A DNA stretch of 64,000 bases from Natronorubrum texcoconense (GTDB lineage: Archaea; Halobacteriota; Halobacteria; Halobacteriales; Natrialbaceae). A model generated the notes under the pieces. The model searched no databases. It was not told where the DNA came from and saw only the letters and a program-made list of their open reading frames with translations. Of the stretch, positions 16,248 to 24,368 are shown in pieces (position 1 is the first letter of the stretch; each line of letters begins with the position of its first letter). Position numbers and translations under genes: made by a program. The stretch is from the NCBI RefSeq assembly GCF_900100335.1, contig NZ_FNFE01000004.1:62001-126000 (forward strand), written 5' to 3'.

Positions 16248-18584
16248 CTATTCGGCCACGGTGCCGTCGGCATCGGATTCGGTCGCTCTGCCGCCACCAC
16301 CGCCACCGAACAGCCGACCGCCGCCGGTGAGCACGTAGAGGACGGCCAGTCCCAGCATGTAGGTCAGGGCGATCGGAATCGCGACCAGCAACATCGTGAG
16401 GATCCCCTTCGGGCTGAGGAAGGCGGCGGCCGTGAAGATCCCGACGACGATCGGTCGCCAGCGATCGAGCATCGTCCGGTAGCTGACGATGCCGCCGATG
16501 TGGAACAGCGCCATCGTGACGATGATGTTGAACAGGAAGCCGACGCCGAGGGTGGTGTAGATCACCAGCCAGGAGAAGCTGTTGATCCGGTAGGTGACGA
16601 CCATTCCGTTCTGGACGGCGTCCGTGATGAGATACGAGATGACCATCGGGGCGATCCAGTAGAAGCCGAGGAACAGCCCGACGCCGAAGCCGGCGAACAG
16701 CGCGCCGCCCCAGACGAGGAACACCCGTGGGTCGCCGCGAACGAGGCCGCGTTCCTTCGCTGCCGGCCACCCCCAGTACATGATCATCGGGGCGACGGCG
16801 ATGAAGGCCAGTATCGTACTTACCTTCACCATGAAGATCAGCACCTCGACGGGGTGTAAGGCGATGACTAATCCGAGTTCGCCGATCAGTTCCGGCGTGA
16901 TCTCGTCCGTCGCGACCGCATCGTCGGTCACCTCGTCTAAGACCTCCGGCGGAACGCGGTCGACGAACTGGGCGAGGATGATCCCGAACCCGCCCTGGTA
17001 CAGCGCGAGGAACGTGCCGCCGAGGACGGCCATGAAGACGCCCACGATGTAGATCGTCTTCGAGGTCAGGCTGTCGACGATGAACGCGAGGTCGTAGGCG
17101 TAGCCGCCGATGTCCTCCTCGGTCGTCTCCTCCTCCGTAAAGGGATCGAGCATCCCGGCGGCCGTACTCGAGAAGACGCTCCCCTCCTCTTCCTCGGCGG
17201 CCGCGCCACCGCTCGCCGCTCCGCTTGCGCCGCCTGCGGCGCTCGCAGCGCCGTCCTCGCTGTCGTCCGCTTGCCGTTGTTCTTCGAGGCCGTCGTACCG
17301 ATCGAGGATGGCCTGCGCTTTGTCGCGGTTGTCGTCGTACATCGCCTGTCGGGAGTACTCGAGGGCCGTCTCCTCGTCCATCGCGAGGAAGACCTGCGTC
17401 GGGACCTCCTCGATGTCTTCGGCCGCGAGCGTCTCGAAGTCGATGTCCTCGTGATCCTCGGCGCCCCTGATGTCTCCCTCCCGCGGGTAGACCGGGCCCT
17501 GCAGTACCTTGATCGTGTAGCCGACGAGGACGAGAAAGCCGATCGACACGGCACCGATCCCGCCGACGGCAGCGTCGCCGAGCAGTCCGTACTCGGCAGC
17601 CATGGACTCGAGGCCGAACGTCCCCTCGGGCCGGAACCCGGACGGGAGCAGCGGGTAGACGGACTCCTCGAGGTAGTCGAACCCGCCCTGATTGACGAAC
17701 GCCGCCGTCGCGACGGCGACGAGCACCAGTCCGCCGCCGAACTGCAGAACCCGCCGTTTCATGAAGCCGGTGCCGGTGTCGAGTTCGGCCGCGCCGCGTC
17801 GGCGGATGTTGGCGACGACCTTCGCGAGTCCGAGGCTGAACACGTAGAGGGCGACGAGCGGGATCGCCCACATGATCAGCGTGAACGGGTCCGGCGGGGA
17901 GAACATCGCGCCGAAGACGGTGATGGCGACGATCGCGTGACGCCACTTGTCTCGGAACGTCTCGTAGGAGACGATCTCGGTGTACGAAAGCACGCTCATC
18001 AGCAGCGGCAGCTGTGCGGCCAGCCCGAACGAGAGGGTCAGCAGGGCGATGAACTCGGTAAACTCGGTGATCCCCCAGCTCGGATTGACGCCGGCGTCGT
18101 GGGCGACGGTTCCGAGGAAGTCGAACGCGTAGGGGAAGAAGATCGCGTAGGCGTAGAAGAGCCCGATACAGAACAGGGTGATCGACGTCAACGCGAACCC
18201 GGCCACGTAGCTCTTCGAGACCGGAACGACCGATTCGATGCCGCGTTTGCGGAGCGCGTCACGCGAGAAGTAGAGAAGTGCCGGAATCGCGACGATGATT
18301 CCGACGAGCAGGCCGATCTTCGCCTGTAAGAGGATGACCTCGAACGGGGTTCGCGTGATGATATCCGTCGCCTCTGCGACGCTCGGATCCATCTCCGCTT
18401 TCGCCGTCGCCTCGAGGAAGCCCCAGATCCATATCCGAAGCGCGTAGAAGGAGCCGACGAAGCCGATGGTGAAGACGATGAACACCTTCTGCAGATGCGT
18501 CTGCGCGCCAGACAACACTGCGCCGATCGTCTCACGGCCAGTGTTGATAGCTTTGGCCGTATCCTCTCCGACGGCAGAACTCAT
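16248..18584 (-). CDS. tatCt: Twin-arginine translocase subunit TatCt (two fused TatC domains)
   Basis: 778 residues, twice the usual TatC length. A first TatC domain (about residues 20-265, with SPPDPFTLIMWAIPLVALY) is followed by two extra membrane helices, a long cytoplasmic acidic linker with an Ala/Gly/Glu low-complexity stretch (about 430-480), and a second TatC domain (about 510-755). Fourteen membrane segments in total fit the halobacterial TatCt type. It forms part of the receptor for folded proteins bearing RR signal peptides, the main export route in haloarchaea. It is divergent from tatCo with 142 bp between. Start ATG 18584 opens the conserved region. Confidence 0.93.
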   Translation of the reverse strand: MSSAVGEDTAKAINTGRETIGAVLSGAQTHLQKVFIVFTIGFVGSFYALRIWIWGFLEATAKAEMDPSVAEATDIITRTPFEVILLQAKIGLLVGIIVAIPALLYFSRDALRKRGIESVVPVSKSYVAGFALTSITLFCIGLFYAYAIFFPYAFDFLGTVAHDAGVNPSWGITEFTEFIALLTLSFGLAAQLPLLMSVLSYTEIVSYETFRDKWRHAIVAITVFGAMFSPPDPFTLIMWAIPLVALYVFSLGLAKVVANIRRRGAAELDTGTGFMKRRVLQFGGGLVLVAVATAAFVNQGGFDYLEESVYPLLPSGFRPEGTFGLESMAAEYGLLGDAAVGGIGAVSIGFLVLVGYTIKVLQGPVYPREGDIRGAEDHEDIDFETLAAEDIEEVPTQVFLAMDEETALEYSRQAMYDDNRDKAQAILDRYDGLEEQRQADDSEDGAASAAGGASGAASGGAAAEEEEGSVFSSTAAGMLDPFTEEETTEEDIGGYAYDLAFIVDSLTSKTIYIVGVFMAVLGGTFLALYQGGFGIILAQFVDRVPPEVLDEVTDDAVATDEITPELIGELGLVIALHPVEVLIFMVKVSTILAFIAVAPMIMYWGWPAAKERGLVRGDPRVFLVWGGALFAGFGVGLFLGFYWIAPMVISYLITDAVQNGMVVTYRINSFSWLVIYTTLGVGFLFNIIVTMALFHIGGIVSYRTMLDRWRPIVVGIFTAAAFLSPKGILTMLLVAIPIALTYMLGLAVLYVLTGGGRLFGGGGGGRATESDADGTVAE

Positions 18585-18726
18585 TTACTGCCTGTGGCTA
18601 ACTGATATCCAGTTATCAACCTTTCGAGTGCTGGAACGGTAACTGCCGGTTTCGAGACCTTGTCCCTCTCGTGCAGTGTTCGTAAGAAAAAGGCCTATAA
18701 CCGGTGGCCGTCTGATATTCCGATAG

Positions 18727-19674
18727 ATGTCGGACGAGTCGGTGGACGACAGGGATGGCGGGGATCCCGTCGACGAAGCCGCGGAGCCACGGGAGGCGGA
18801 TGACGAGCAACCGCCCTCCGAGAGCGACCACGACGGGGAGTCCGATCTGCCGGTCGAAACCGACGGCGAGGGCATCGTCGATCGCCCGGATAGCATCGAC
18901 GAACCCTCCTATCCCGATCCGGACGACGACGTCGGCGGCATCTCGACGCCGCCGGACGACGAGGAGATGCCGCTGGCCGACCACATCGAAGAGATGGTGC
19001 TTCGGTTCGCGGTCGTCTTGCTCGTCGGCGCGGCCGGGACCTCGATCGGACTGCTGTTCGCGTCGGACGCGATCAGCTACGTCTGGACGGATATCTTCCC
19101 GTACGCGGCCGAAGAGGTGCCGCCGCCGCACGTCTACCACCCGCTCGAACTGTGGCTGACCCGGATCAAGTTCTCGGCACTGCTCGGGATCATGGTGGCG
19201 CTGCCGGTGTTCGTCTATCAGTGTTACCTGTTCATGCGACCGGGGCTGTACCCCCACGAGCGCAAGTACTACCTTGCAGCGGTGCCGATGAGCGTCGTCC
19301 TCGCGGGGCTCGGGATGCTGTTTTCCTACGTGCTCGTGTTGCCGGTGCTGTTCCAGTACTTCACGTTCTACGCCGAGGGCAGTGCGGACATCGCGTACGC
19401 GCTCGGCGAGACGTTCGACCTGGTCATCACGCTAACCGGCTTCCTCGCGATCGTCTTCCAGATTCCGCTGTTCATCATGCTCGCGATCATGATGGGCGTG
19501 ACGACCCGTCGCTGGCTGGCTCAGAAACGGCTGTACTTCTGGGCGGCCTTCTTCGGGCTCTCGTTTATGTTCACCATGGACCCGACGATGATGGCCCCCA
19601 TCCTCGTCGCGCTCACCATGATCCTGCTGTTCGAAGGGACGCTGTTCGTCCTGAAGTGGGTCGGACGGGAGTGA
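18727..19674 (+). CDS. tatCo: Twin-arginine translocase subunit TatCo
   Basis: 315 residues. An acidic, low-complexity cytoplasmic N-terminus (about 75 residues) precedes a single TatC domain with six membrane helices, including PLADHIEEMVLR, LYPHERKYY and the late FGLSFMFTMDPTMM. It works with TatCt and a TatA protein, not in this window, to export folded RR-signal proteins. A TATA-like CCTATAACC lies about 30 nt before ATG 18727. The long acidic N-terminus is common in haloarchaeal TatC1/TatCo. Confidence 0.93.
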   Translation: MSDESVDDRDGGDPVDEAAEPREADDEQPPSESDHDGESDLPVETDGEGIVDRPDSIDEPSYPDPDDDVGGISTPPDDEEMPLADHIEEMVLRFAVVLLVGAAGTSIGLLFASDAISYVWTDIFPYAAEEVPPPHVYHPLELWLTRIKFSALLGIMVALPVFVYQCYLFMRPGLYPHERKYYLAAVPMSVVLAGLGMLFSYVLVLPVLFQYFTFYAEGSADIAYALGETFDLVITLTGFLAIVFQIPLFIMLAIMMGVTTRRWLAQKRLYFWAAFFGLSFMFTMDPTMMAPILVALTMILLFEGTLFVLKWVGRE

Positions 19675-19921
19675 CGGTCAGATTTCTCGGCGCGTCACAT
19701 TCGACGCTCGGTTGTGAGCCATCGGTCCCGGTATTTCGCTCGACTCGAGCGAACCGAGCGAACGGGTTCTGACGCCGGCTATCAGGCCCTCAGCGAAACG
19801 ACTCGTGATACGTGGACACTCGTTCGGTCGACCCGTGTCGTCCGATACTTTCACGTCCTTATATTCCTCCTATCTATCCGTAGATTGCTGGAAGTACCGC
19901 GTTATCGCCTCGAAAATAACG

Positions 19922-19932
19922 GTTTGTAAACG
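19922..19932 (+). promoter_or_regulatory. GTTTGTAAACG motif upstream of nasA
   Basis: Near-palindrome GTTTGTAAACG. The same 11-mer occurs before narK (22439) and nirA (24243). A TATA-like TTTAGT is centred about 19 nt further on and a short leader ORF starts at +59/+62. A related GTTTGTAAAT at 20014-20023 lies within that ORF. The position just upstream of TATA is where a haloarchaeal activator or TFB-contacting regulator would bind; I infer a nitrate or nitrogen regulon operator. Confidence 0.6.
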
Positions 19933-19980
19933 CTCACCGTTTAGTAGTTGCATACGTTCTCTATTTCTGTGAACGAGTGT

Positions 19981-20064
19981 ATGATGTTGAGCCAAATTCT
20001 TGCTGATGGGTGTGTTTGTAAATCACACACCGCGCGGTTCGAGGCCGAGGGGTGGCCCCCGTGA
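19981..20064 (+). CDS. Putative 27-residue leader ORF coupled to nasA
   Basis: Begins MMLSQILADG (second ATG at 19984 possible) and contains CVCK; its TGA (20062-20064) overlaps the GTG of nasA (GTGA). It starts about 60 nt after the GTTTGTAAACG motif, as do the leader ORFs of narK and nirA. With transcription expected near 19967 it would be the first ORF of the mRNA. Existence as a translated peptide is inference from position and overlap. Confidence 0.4.
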   Translation: MMLSQILADGCVCKSHTARFEAEGWPP

Positions 20065-22226
20065 CGGAGCTCGTCCCGACGACGTGCATGCGCTGTGCCG
20101 TTGGCTGCGGACACGTCCAGCGAGCCGTCGAGCAGGGGTACGGCCTCGACGTCGTTCGCGGCGACGCCGCCCATCCGACCAACAACGGGCTCGCCTGCCA
20201 GCGTGGTATCAGCGAGACCGTCGACCCAGGCGGCGAGTGGCTGACGCGGCCGCTCGTCCGGCGGGACGGCGAACTGGTTCCGACGACCTGGGAGACCGCA
20301 CTCGAGCGCGCCGCGGAAGGCCTCGATACGGCGCTCGAGGACGGTCCGGACAGCGTCGCCGTGTTGGGAAGCGGTCAGCAGACCAACGAAGCGGCCTACG
20401 CGCTCGGCAAACTCGCTCGCGGCGGCTTCGGCACGCGGTACTACGACGCGAACACGACGCTGTGTATGGCGTCGGCCGTCACCGCCTACTACGACGCCTT
20501 CGGGAGCGACGCGCCGCCGCCGACCTACGACGACATCCCCGAAGCGAACACGCACCTCGTCTGGGGAGCCAACCCCGCGGCCGCCCATCCGGTCATGTTT
20601 CGGTGGATAAATCACTCGGCCCAACAGGACGACTCCGAGCTGATCGTGGTCGATCCCGTCGCGAGCGAGACCAGCGAGGTCGCCGACCACCACGTTCCCG
20701 TCGAACCCGGCGGTGACCTCGATCTCGCCCGTGCGGTCCTCGCCCGCGTCGTCGAAACCGACCGCGTCGACGAGGCGTTCGTCGCCGAGGCGACGGAGGG
20801 GTTCGACGAACTGCGAGCGCAACTTCCCGACGCCGAGACGGCCGCCGAGGCCGCCGGCGTCTCCCTCGCGGACGTCGATCGGATCGCCGACGCGCTCGAG
20901 GATCCCACCCTCGTCTACTGGGGAATGGGGATCAACCAGAGCGTCAACGGGACGGCGGCGTCAGGTGCGCTGATCGATCTCTGTCTGGCAACCGGGAACC
21001 TCGAGCCCGGCTCCGGTCCGTTCTCGTTGACCGGGCAGGCGAACTCGATGGGCACTCGCGTCTGTTCGTCGAAGGGGAGTTGGCCTGGCCAGCGGCCCTT
21101 TACCGACCCCGACCACCGCGAGGCGGTCGCGGACACCTGGGACGTCCCCGTCTCGCGACTCCCGGACGACACTGGCCCCGGTCCGGTCGGCATCGTCGAC
21201 GCGATCGGCGACGACGTCGGGGCCGTGTACGCGGTCGCGACGAACCCCGTTGCCGGCATGCCCGACACGACGCAGGTCCGCGACCAGCTTGAAGACGCCT
21301 TCCTCGTCGTCCAGGACGCGTTCCGGAGCGAAACGGTCGAGCTCGCCGACGTCGTTCTCCCGGCGGCGACGTGGGGCGAGTCGGAGGGGACGACGACCAA
21401 CATGGAACGAACGGTCTCGCGCGTGCGCGCCGCCACGGACACCCCCTCGGGAATTAAGACCGATCTCGAGTTGATCGATGCACTCGCCGGTCGACTCGTT
21501 CCCGATCTGTTCGACGAACCGCTCGAGCCGAAGTCGACCTTCGAGGAGCTGGCGGCGCTGACCGCGGGAACGCCAGCCGATCTCTCGGGGATCGGCTACG
21601 AGCGACTCGAGGCGGAAGTCGCCGTTCGCTGGCCCGCTCCCGAACCCGACGTCTCGGGGGGCTACCGCTACTACGAGGGGCCGCTAGCCGACGCCGATGC
21701 GGAGACGGAGGACGCAGGTACCGGTGCGTCCGAAGCATCGTGGTCGTTCCCGACGCCTTCCGGCCGCGCGCAGTTCTCGACGGGCGAGGCTCGGCCGCTG
21801 CCGGAGCCGACCGACGAGCAGTTCCCGCTGACGTTGACGACGGGGCGGCGTCCGGACGCGTACAACACGGGCGTCCGCACCCGCGACGACGAACCGCCGA
21901 CGGCGCGCGTCAGCCCCGCGACCGCCGCGGCGCTCTCCGACGAACTCGTCGACGGGGAGATGGCCACGGATGCGGACGGCGTCGACGACGGCGCGGAGTA
22001 TACGCAGGTCGTCTCCCGCCGAGCCTCGGTCACGGCTCGCGTCGAGGCCGACGAGTCGATCCCCGACGGCGTCGTCTGGCTCCCGATCCACCACCCCGCG
22101 GTCAACGACCTTACCCTGCCGGACGTCGATCCGCGCTCGAAGGAACCGAACTTCAAACAGTGTGCGGTGCGACTCGAGGCACCCCACGAGCGCGAAGCCA
22201 GAGCCGTCGCCGAAATCAGCGCGTGA
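20061..22226 (+). CDS. nasA: Assimilatory nitrate reductase, molybdopterin subunit
   Basis: 721 residues from GTG 20061. The N-terminal [4Fe-4S] site is C9, C12, C16, C46 (TTCMRCAVGCGH, LACQRG); C135 in NTTLCMASAV is the expected Mo-ligand Cys of Nap/Nas enzymes. The middle has the molybdopterin domains (GSGQQTNEAAYALGK, GMGINQSVNGTAASG, KGSWPGQRPF); the C-terminal moly-dinucleotide domain starts near residue 590 (LTLTTGRRPDAYNTG). It reduces nitrate to nitrite in the cytoplasm, probably with ferredoxin. No RR signal peptide, so not the respiratory exported type. GTG 20061 is preferred because it overlaps the leader ORF stop; GTG 20052 is an alternative. Confidence 0.9.
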   Translation: MTELVPTTCMRCAVGCGHVQRAVEQGYGLDVVRGDAAHPTNNGLACQRGISETVDPGGEWLTRPLVRRDGELVPTTWETALERAAEGLDTALEDGPDSVAVLGSGQQTNEAAYALGKLARGGFGTRYYDANTTLCMASAVTAYYDAFGSDAPPPTYDDIPEANTHLVWGANPAAAHPVMFRWINHSAQQDDSELIVVDPVASETSEVADHHVPVEPGGDLDLARAVLARVVETDRVDEAFVAEATEGFDELRAQLPDAETAAEAAGVSLADVDRIADALEDPTLVYWGMGINQSVNGTAASGALIDLCLATGNLEPGSGPFSLTGQANSMGTRVCSSKGSWPGQRPFTDPDHREAVADTWDVPVSRLPDDTGPGPVGIVDAIGDDVGAVYAVATNPVAGMPDTTQVRDQLEDAFLVVQDAFRSETVELADVVLPAATWGESEGTTTNMERTVSRVRAATDTPSGIKTDLELIDALAGRLVPDLFDEPLEPKSTFEELAALTAGTPADLSGIGYERLEAEVAVRWPAPEPDVSGGYRYYEGPLADADAETEDAGTGASEASWSFPTPSGRAQFSTGEARPLPEPTDEQFPLTLTTGRRPDAYNTGVRTRDDEPPTARVSPATAAALSDELVDGEMATDADGVDDGAEYTQVVSRRASVTARVEADESIPDGVVWLPIHHPAVNDLTLPDVDPRSKEPNFKQCAVRLEAPHEREARAVAEISA

Positions 22227-22438
22227 CGGCCGTACTGAGCGCGTCGTCCCTTCTCGTCCGTCGTCTCCGCTCCAGCGAGTAGCGTCTCCGACGGCGACCC
22301 GCCGCCTCTCGGTTGTGAATGGTTCTCACTGTTTGGAATCATCCACTCGATCTGCGTTTGCGTTGGATCTACATCCTAATACTGTCCATATTTGTTTGCA
22401 TATGATATGTCTTCTGTCTAAAACCTCTAATTTTGGCC

Positions 22439-22449
22439 GTTTGTAAACG
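22439..22449 (+). promoter_or_regulatory. GTTTGTAAACG motif upstream of narK
   Basis: Identical 11-mer to those before nasA and nirA. TATA-like TGTTATAG follows, centred at +19. The expected transcript start is near 22484, at AAACGTGA, and the MFGE leader ORF begins at +60. The block GACATGTTTGGAGAG (22496-22510) is repeated exactly at 24300-24314 before nirA, at the same 57-nt offset. Confidence 0.65.
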
Positions 22450-22498
22450 AATACTGTTATAGGGGTTACTCTCATGAACTGAAAACGTGAATTTGGAC

Positions 22499-22567
22499 AT
22501 GTTTGGAGAGCACGTCCCCGACTTCGGTGTGGATTGTTCAACTGAGGTGGTCGACGATGGTCCGTAA
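22499..22567 (+). CDS. Putative 22-residue MFGE leader ORF of narK
   Basis: Starts MFGEHVPDFG and ends at TAA 22565-22567. The first four codons and 12 nt of flank are identical to the leader ORF before nirA. It overlaps the start of a second small ORF at 22557. Whether the conserved element acts as peptide, RNA or DNA cannot be told from one genome. Confidence 0.4.
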   Translation: MFGEHVPDFGVDCSTEVVDDGP

Positions 22568-22655
22568 GCTTACGGCGTCCCGCGGAAGGTGGACCCACGG
22601 CGACGGTCGGGCACACGACACCGAGACGGAGTTCTGGACGAGTGCCGACGGATGA
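22557..22655 (+). CDS. Putative 32-residue ORF bridging the leader to narK
   Basis: Starts MVRKLTASRG and ends EFWTSADG; its TGA (22653-22655) overlaps the narK ATG (ATGA). It begins inside the MFGE ORF, so the two form a chain of coupled frames. Third codon positions are mostly G or C, as in real genes here. It could also be the second half of one small protein if there is a frameshift. Confidence 0.35.
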   Translation: MVRKLTASRGRWTHGDGRAHDTETEFWTSADG

Positions 22656-23998
22656 GCGAGCGCGATACCAGCGCGGGTGCCGACGGCTCCGGCATCCGCG
22701 GCAGCCCCCGACGCGCGGTCTCGATCCTGACGTTCGGCTACTTCGTCGGCTTCGCCGGCGTCGTCGTTTACGGTCCCGTTGCGGCCGAGTTCGAGGAGGT
22801 GCTGGGCCTCTCCGGGCTCCTCCTCGGACTGCTCGTCGCCGCCCCGCAGCTGACCGGGTCGTTGCTTCGCATTCCGTTCGGCGCGTGGGTCGACGACGTC
22901 GGCGCGAAGAAACCGTTCGCTATCCTGCTCGGTCTCTCCGTCGTCGGTATGGGCGGACTGCTGACGATTCTGGTGCTGGCCTACCCCGACGGGCTGACGA
23001 TGACCCACTACCCGCTGATCTTCGTCTTCGGCTCGTTATCCGGCTGCGGGATCGCGGCGTTCTCGGTAGGGATCGCCGACACCTCCTATTGGTATCGCTC
23101 GAGACACCGGGGAACGATGCTCGCGATCTTCGCCGGACTCGGCACCACGTCGCCGGGACTGTTCACCATCGTCGCCCCGTTCGCCCTCCTCTATCTCGGC
23201 CTGACTGGTACGTACGCCGCGTGGTTCCTCTTCCTGCTCGTCGGGACGGGGATCTTCGTTCTCTACGCCGTCGACTCGCCGTACTTCCAGTTCCGAAAGC
23301 GCGGCTTCGATGAGGAGGCGGCGAAAGCGCGAGCCAAAGAAAACGGCCAGGAGCTGTTCCCGGGCGGCGACGCGATGGAATCGATCCGCGAGGCCGCGAC
23401 TATCCGCCGCTCGTGGCTGCTCACGGCGATGTTCTTCGTCTCCTTCGGCGGCTACCTCGCGCTCACCGTCTGGTACCCCTCCTACTGGAGCAACCTTCAC
23501 GGGCTCGACGTCCAGACGGCCGGCATCGTTACCGCACTGGCGTTTACGCTCTCGTCGCCGCTCTTTCGTGCGTCCGGCGGCGCGATCAGCGACCGGTTCG
23601 GCGGCGAAGAGACGACGATCGCCAGTTTCGTCGTCGTGGTGATCGCGACACTCGCGCTCGTGGTCACTCGTGATCTGTACCTCGCGATCGCCGCGACGGT
23701 GTTCCTCGGTGCCGGAATGGGCATCGCCAGCGCCGCTATCTACCAGCTGCTCCCGAAGTACGTCCCCGAAGCGGTCGGCGGCGCCTCCGGACTCATCGGC
23801 GGGATCGGCGGCTTCGGCGGCTTCGTCGTCCCACCGATCCTCGGTCTCTTCGTCGACGTTCAGGGCGTAAGTGGCTACGCGACCGGCTTCGTCGTCTATC
23901 TCGTACTCGGAGTCGTCTCGCTCGCCATCGCCGGGCTGCTCTACCAGTCACGGTCGTCGACCGTCCGCTCGCGTTCGCCGACCCCGGCCGACGATTGA
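22652..23998 (+). CDS. narK: Nitrate/nitrite transporter, MFS NNP family
   Basis: 448 residues, twelve membrane segments. Family signs are GAWVDDVGAKKP in the loop after helix 2-3 (MFS motif A), a glycine-rich nitrate-signature-like stretch in helix 5 (FAGLGTTSPG), and a second one late in the protein (ASGLIGGIGGFGGF). It imports nitrate and/or exports nitrite. It lies between nasA and nirA but has its own promoter motif. ATG 22652 overlaps the preceding small ORF and opens the Ser/Asp-rich N-terminus. Confidence 0.92.
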   Translation: MSERDTSAGADGSGIRGSPRRAVSILTFGYFVGFAGVVVYGPVAAEFEEVLGLSGLLLGLLVAAPQLTGSLLRIPFGAWVDDVGAKKPFAILLGLSVVGMGGLLTILVLAYPDGLTMTHYPLIFVFGSLSGCGIAAFSVGIADTSYWYRSRHRGTMLAIFAGLGTTSPGLFTIVAPFALLYLGLTGTYAAWFLFLLVGTGIFVLYAVDSPYFQFRKRGFDEEAAKARAKENGQELFPGGDAMESIREAATIRRSWLLTAMFFVSFGGYLALTVWYPSYWSNLHGLDVQTAGIVTALAFTLSSPLFRASGGAISDRFGGEETTIASFVVVVIATLALVVTRDLYLAIAATVFLGAGMGIASAAIYQLLPKYVPEAVGGASGLIGGIGGFGGFVVPPILGLFVDVQGVSGYATGFVVYLVLGVVSLAIAGLLYQSRSSTVRSRSPTPADD

Positions 23999-24242
23999 GA
24001 GACGACGCGCGCTATTTCGGTCACGCGCTTCGATTGCTGTACCGTCGTACTGCTGTGCGTTTCGTCACCACTTGTTCTCGATTACGGACGCTGGACGCTC
24101 CCATTTTTGCGCTCCAGTCACGCAGACACCCGTCGAATTACCGAACTGTAGACGGTTCGACCGCTGTTCACATACATCCTAGTACAGGATATATTTCATT
24201 GTACATTCGGCGTCTGATCCTAAAACACCGACTTAATTCGGT

Positions 24243-24253
24243 GTTTGTAAACG
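24243..24253 (+). promoter_or_regulatory. GTTTGTAAACG motif upstream of nirA
   Basis: Third copy of the 11-mer. TATA-like GGTTATGTG is centred at +19, expected transcript start is near 24288 at AAACGTGA, and GACATGTTTGGAGAG lies at +57, as in narK. The match in order and spacing across units makes chance unlikely. Confidence 0.65.
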
Positions 24254-24302
24254 ATTAGGGTTATGTGCGTTAGGTACGTGATGCATAAACGTGACTTGCG
24301 AC

Positions 24303-24368
24303 ATGTTTGGAGAGAAAAGTGGCGAATCCGTGCCGATTCGTTCGCTCGGAGACGAGGTGAGTGTCTGA
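24303..24368 (+). CDS. Putative 21-residue MFGE leader ORF coupled to nirA
   Basis: Starts MFGEKSGESV. The TGA at 24366-24368 shares its A with the nirA ATG (TGATG), the tightest possible coupling. Start and flank are shared with the narK leader. A ribosome initiating on this near-leaderless mRNA would have to translate the leader before reaching nirA, so it may set nirA expression (inference). Confidence 0.45.
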   Translation: MFGEKSGESVPIRSLGDEVSV

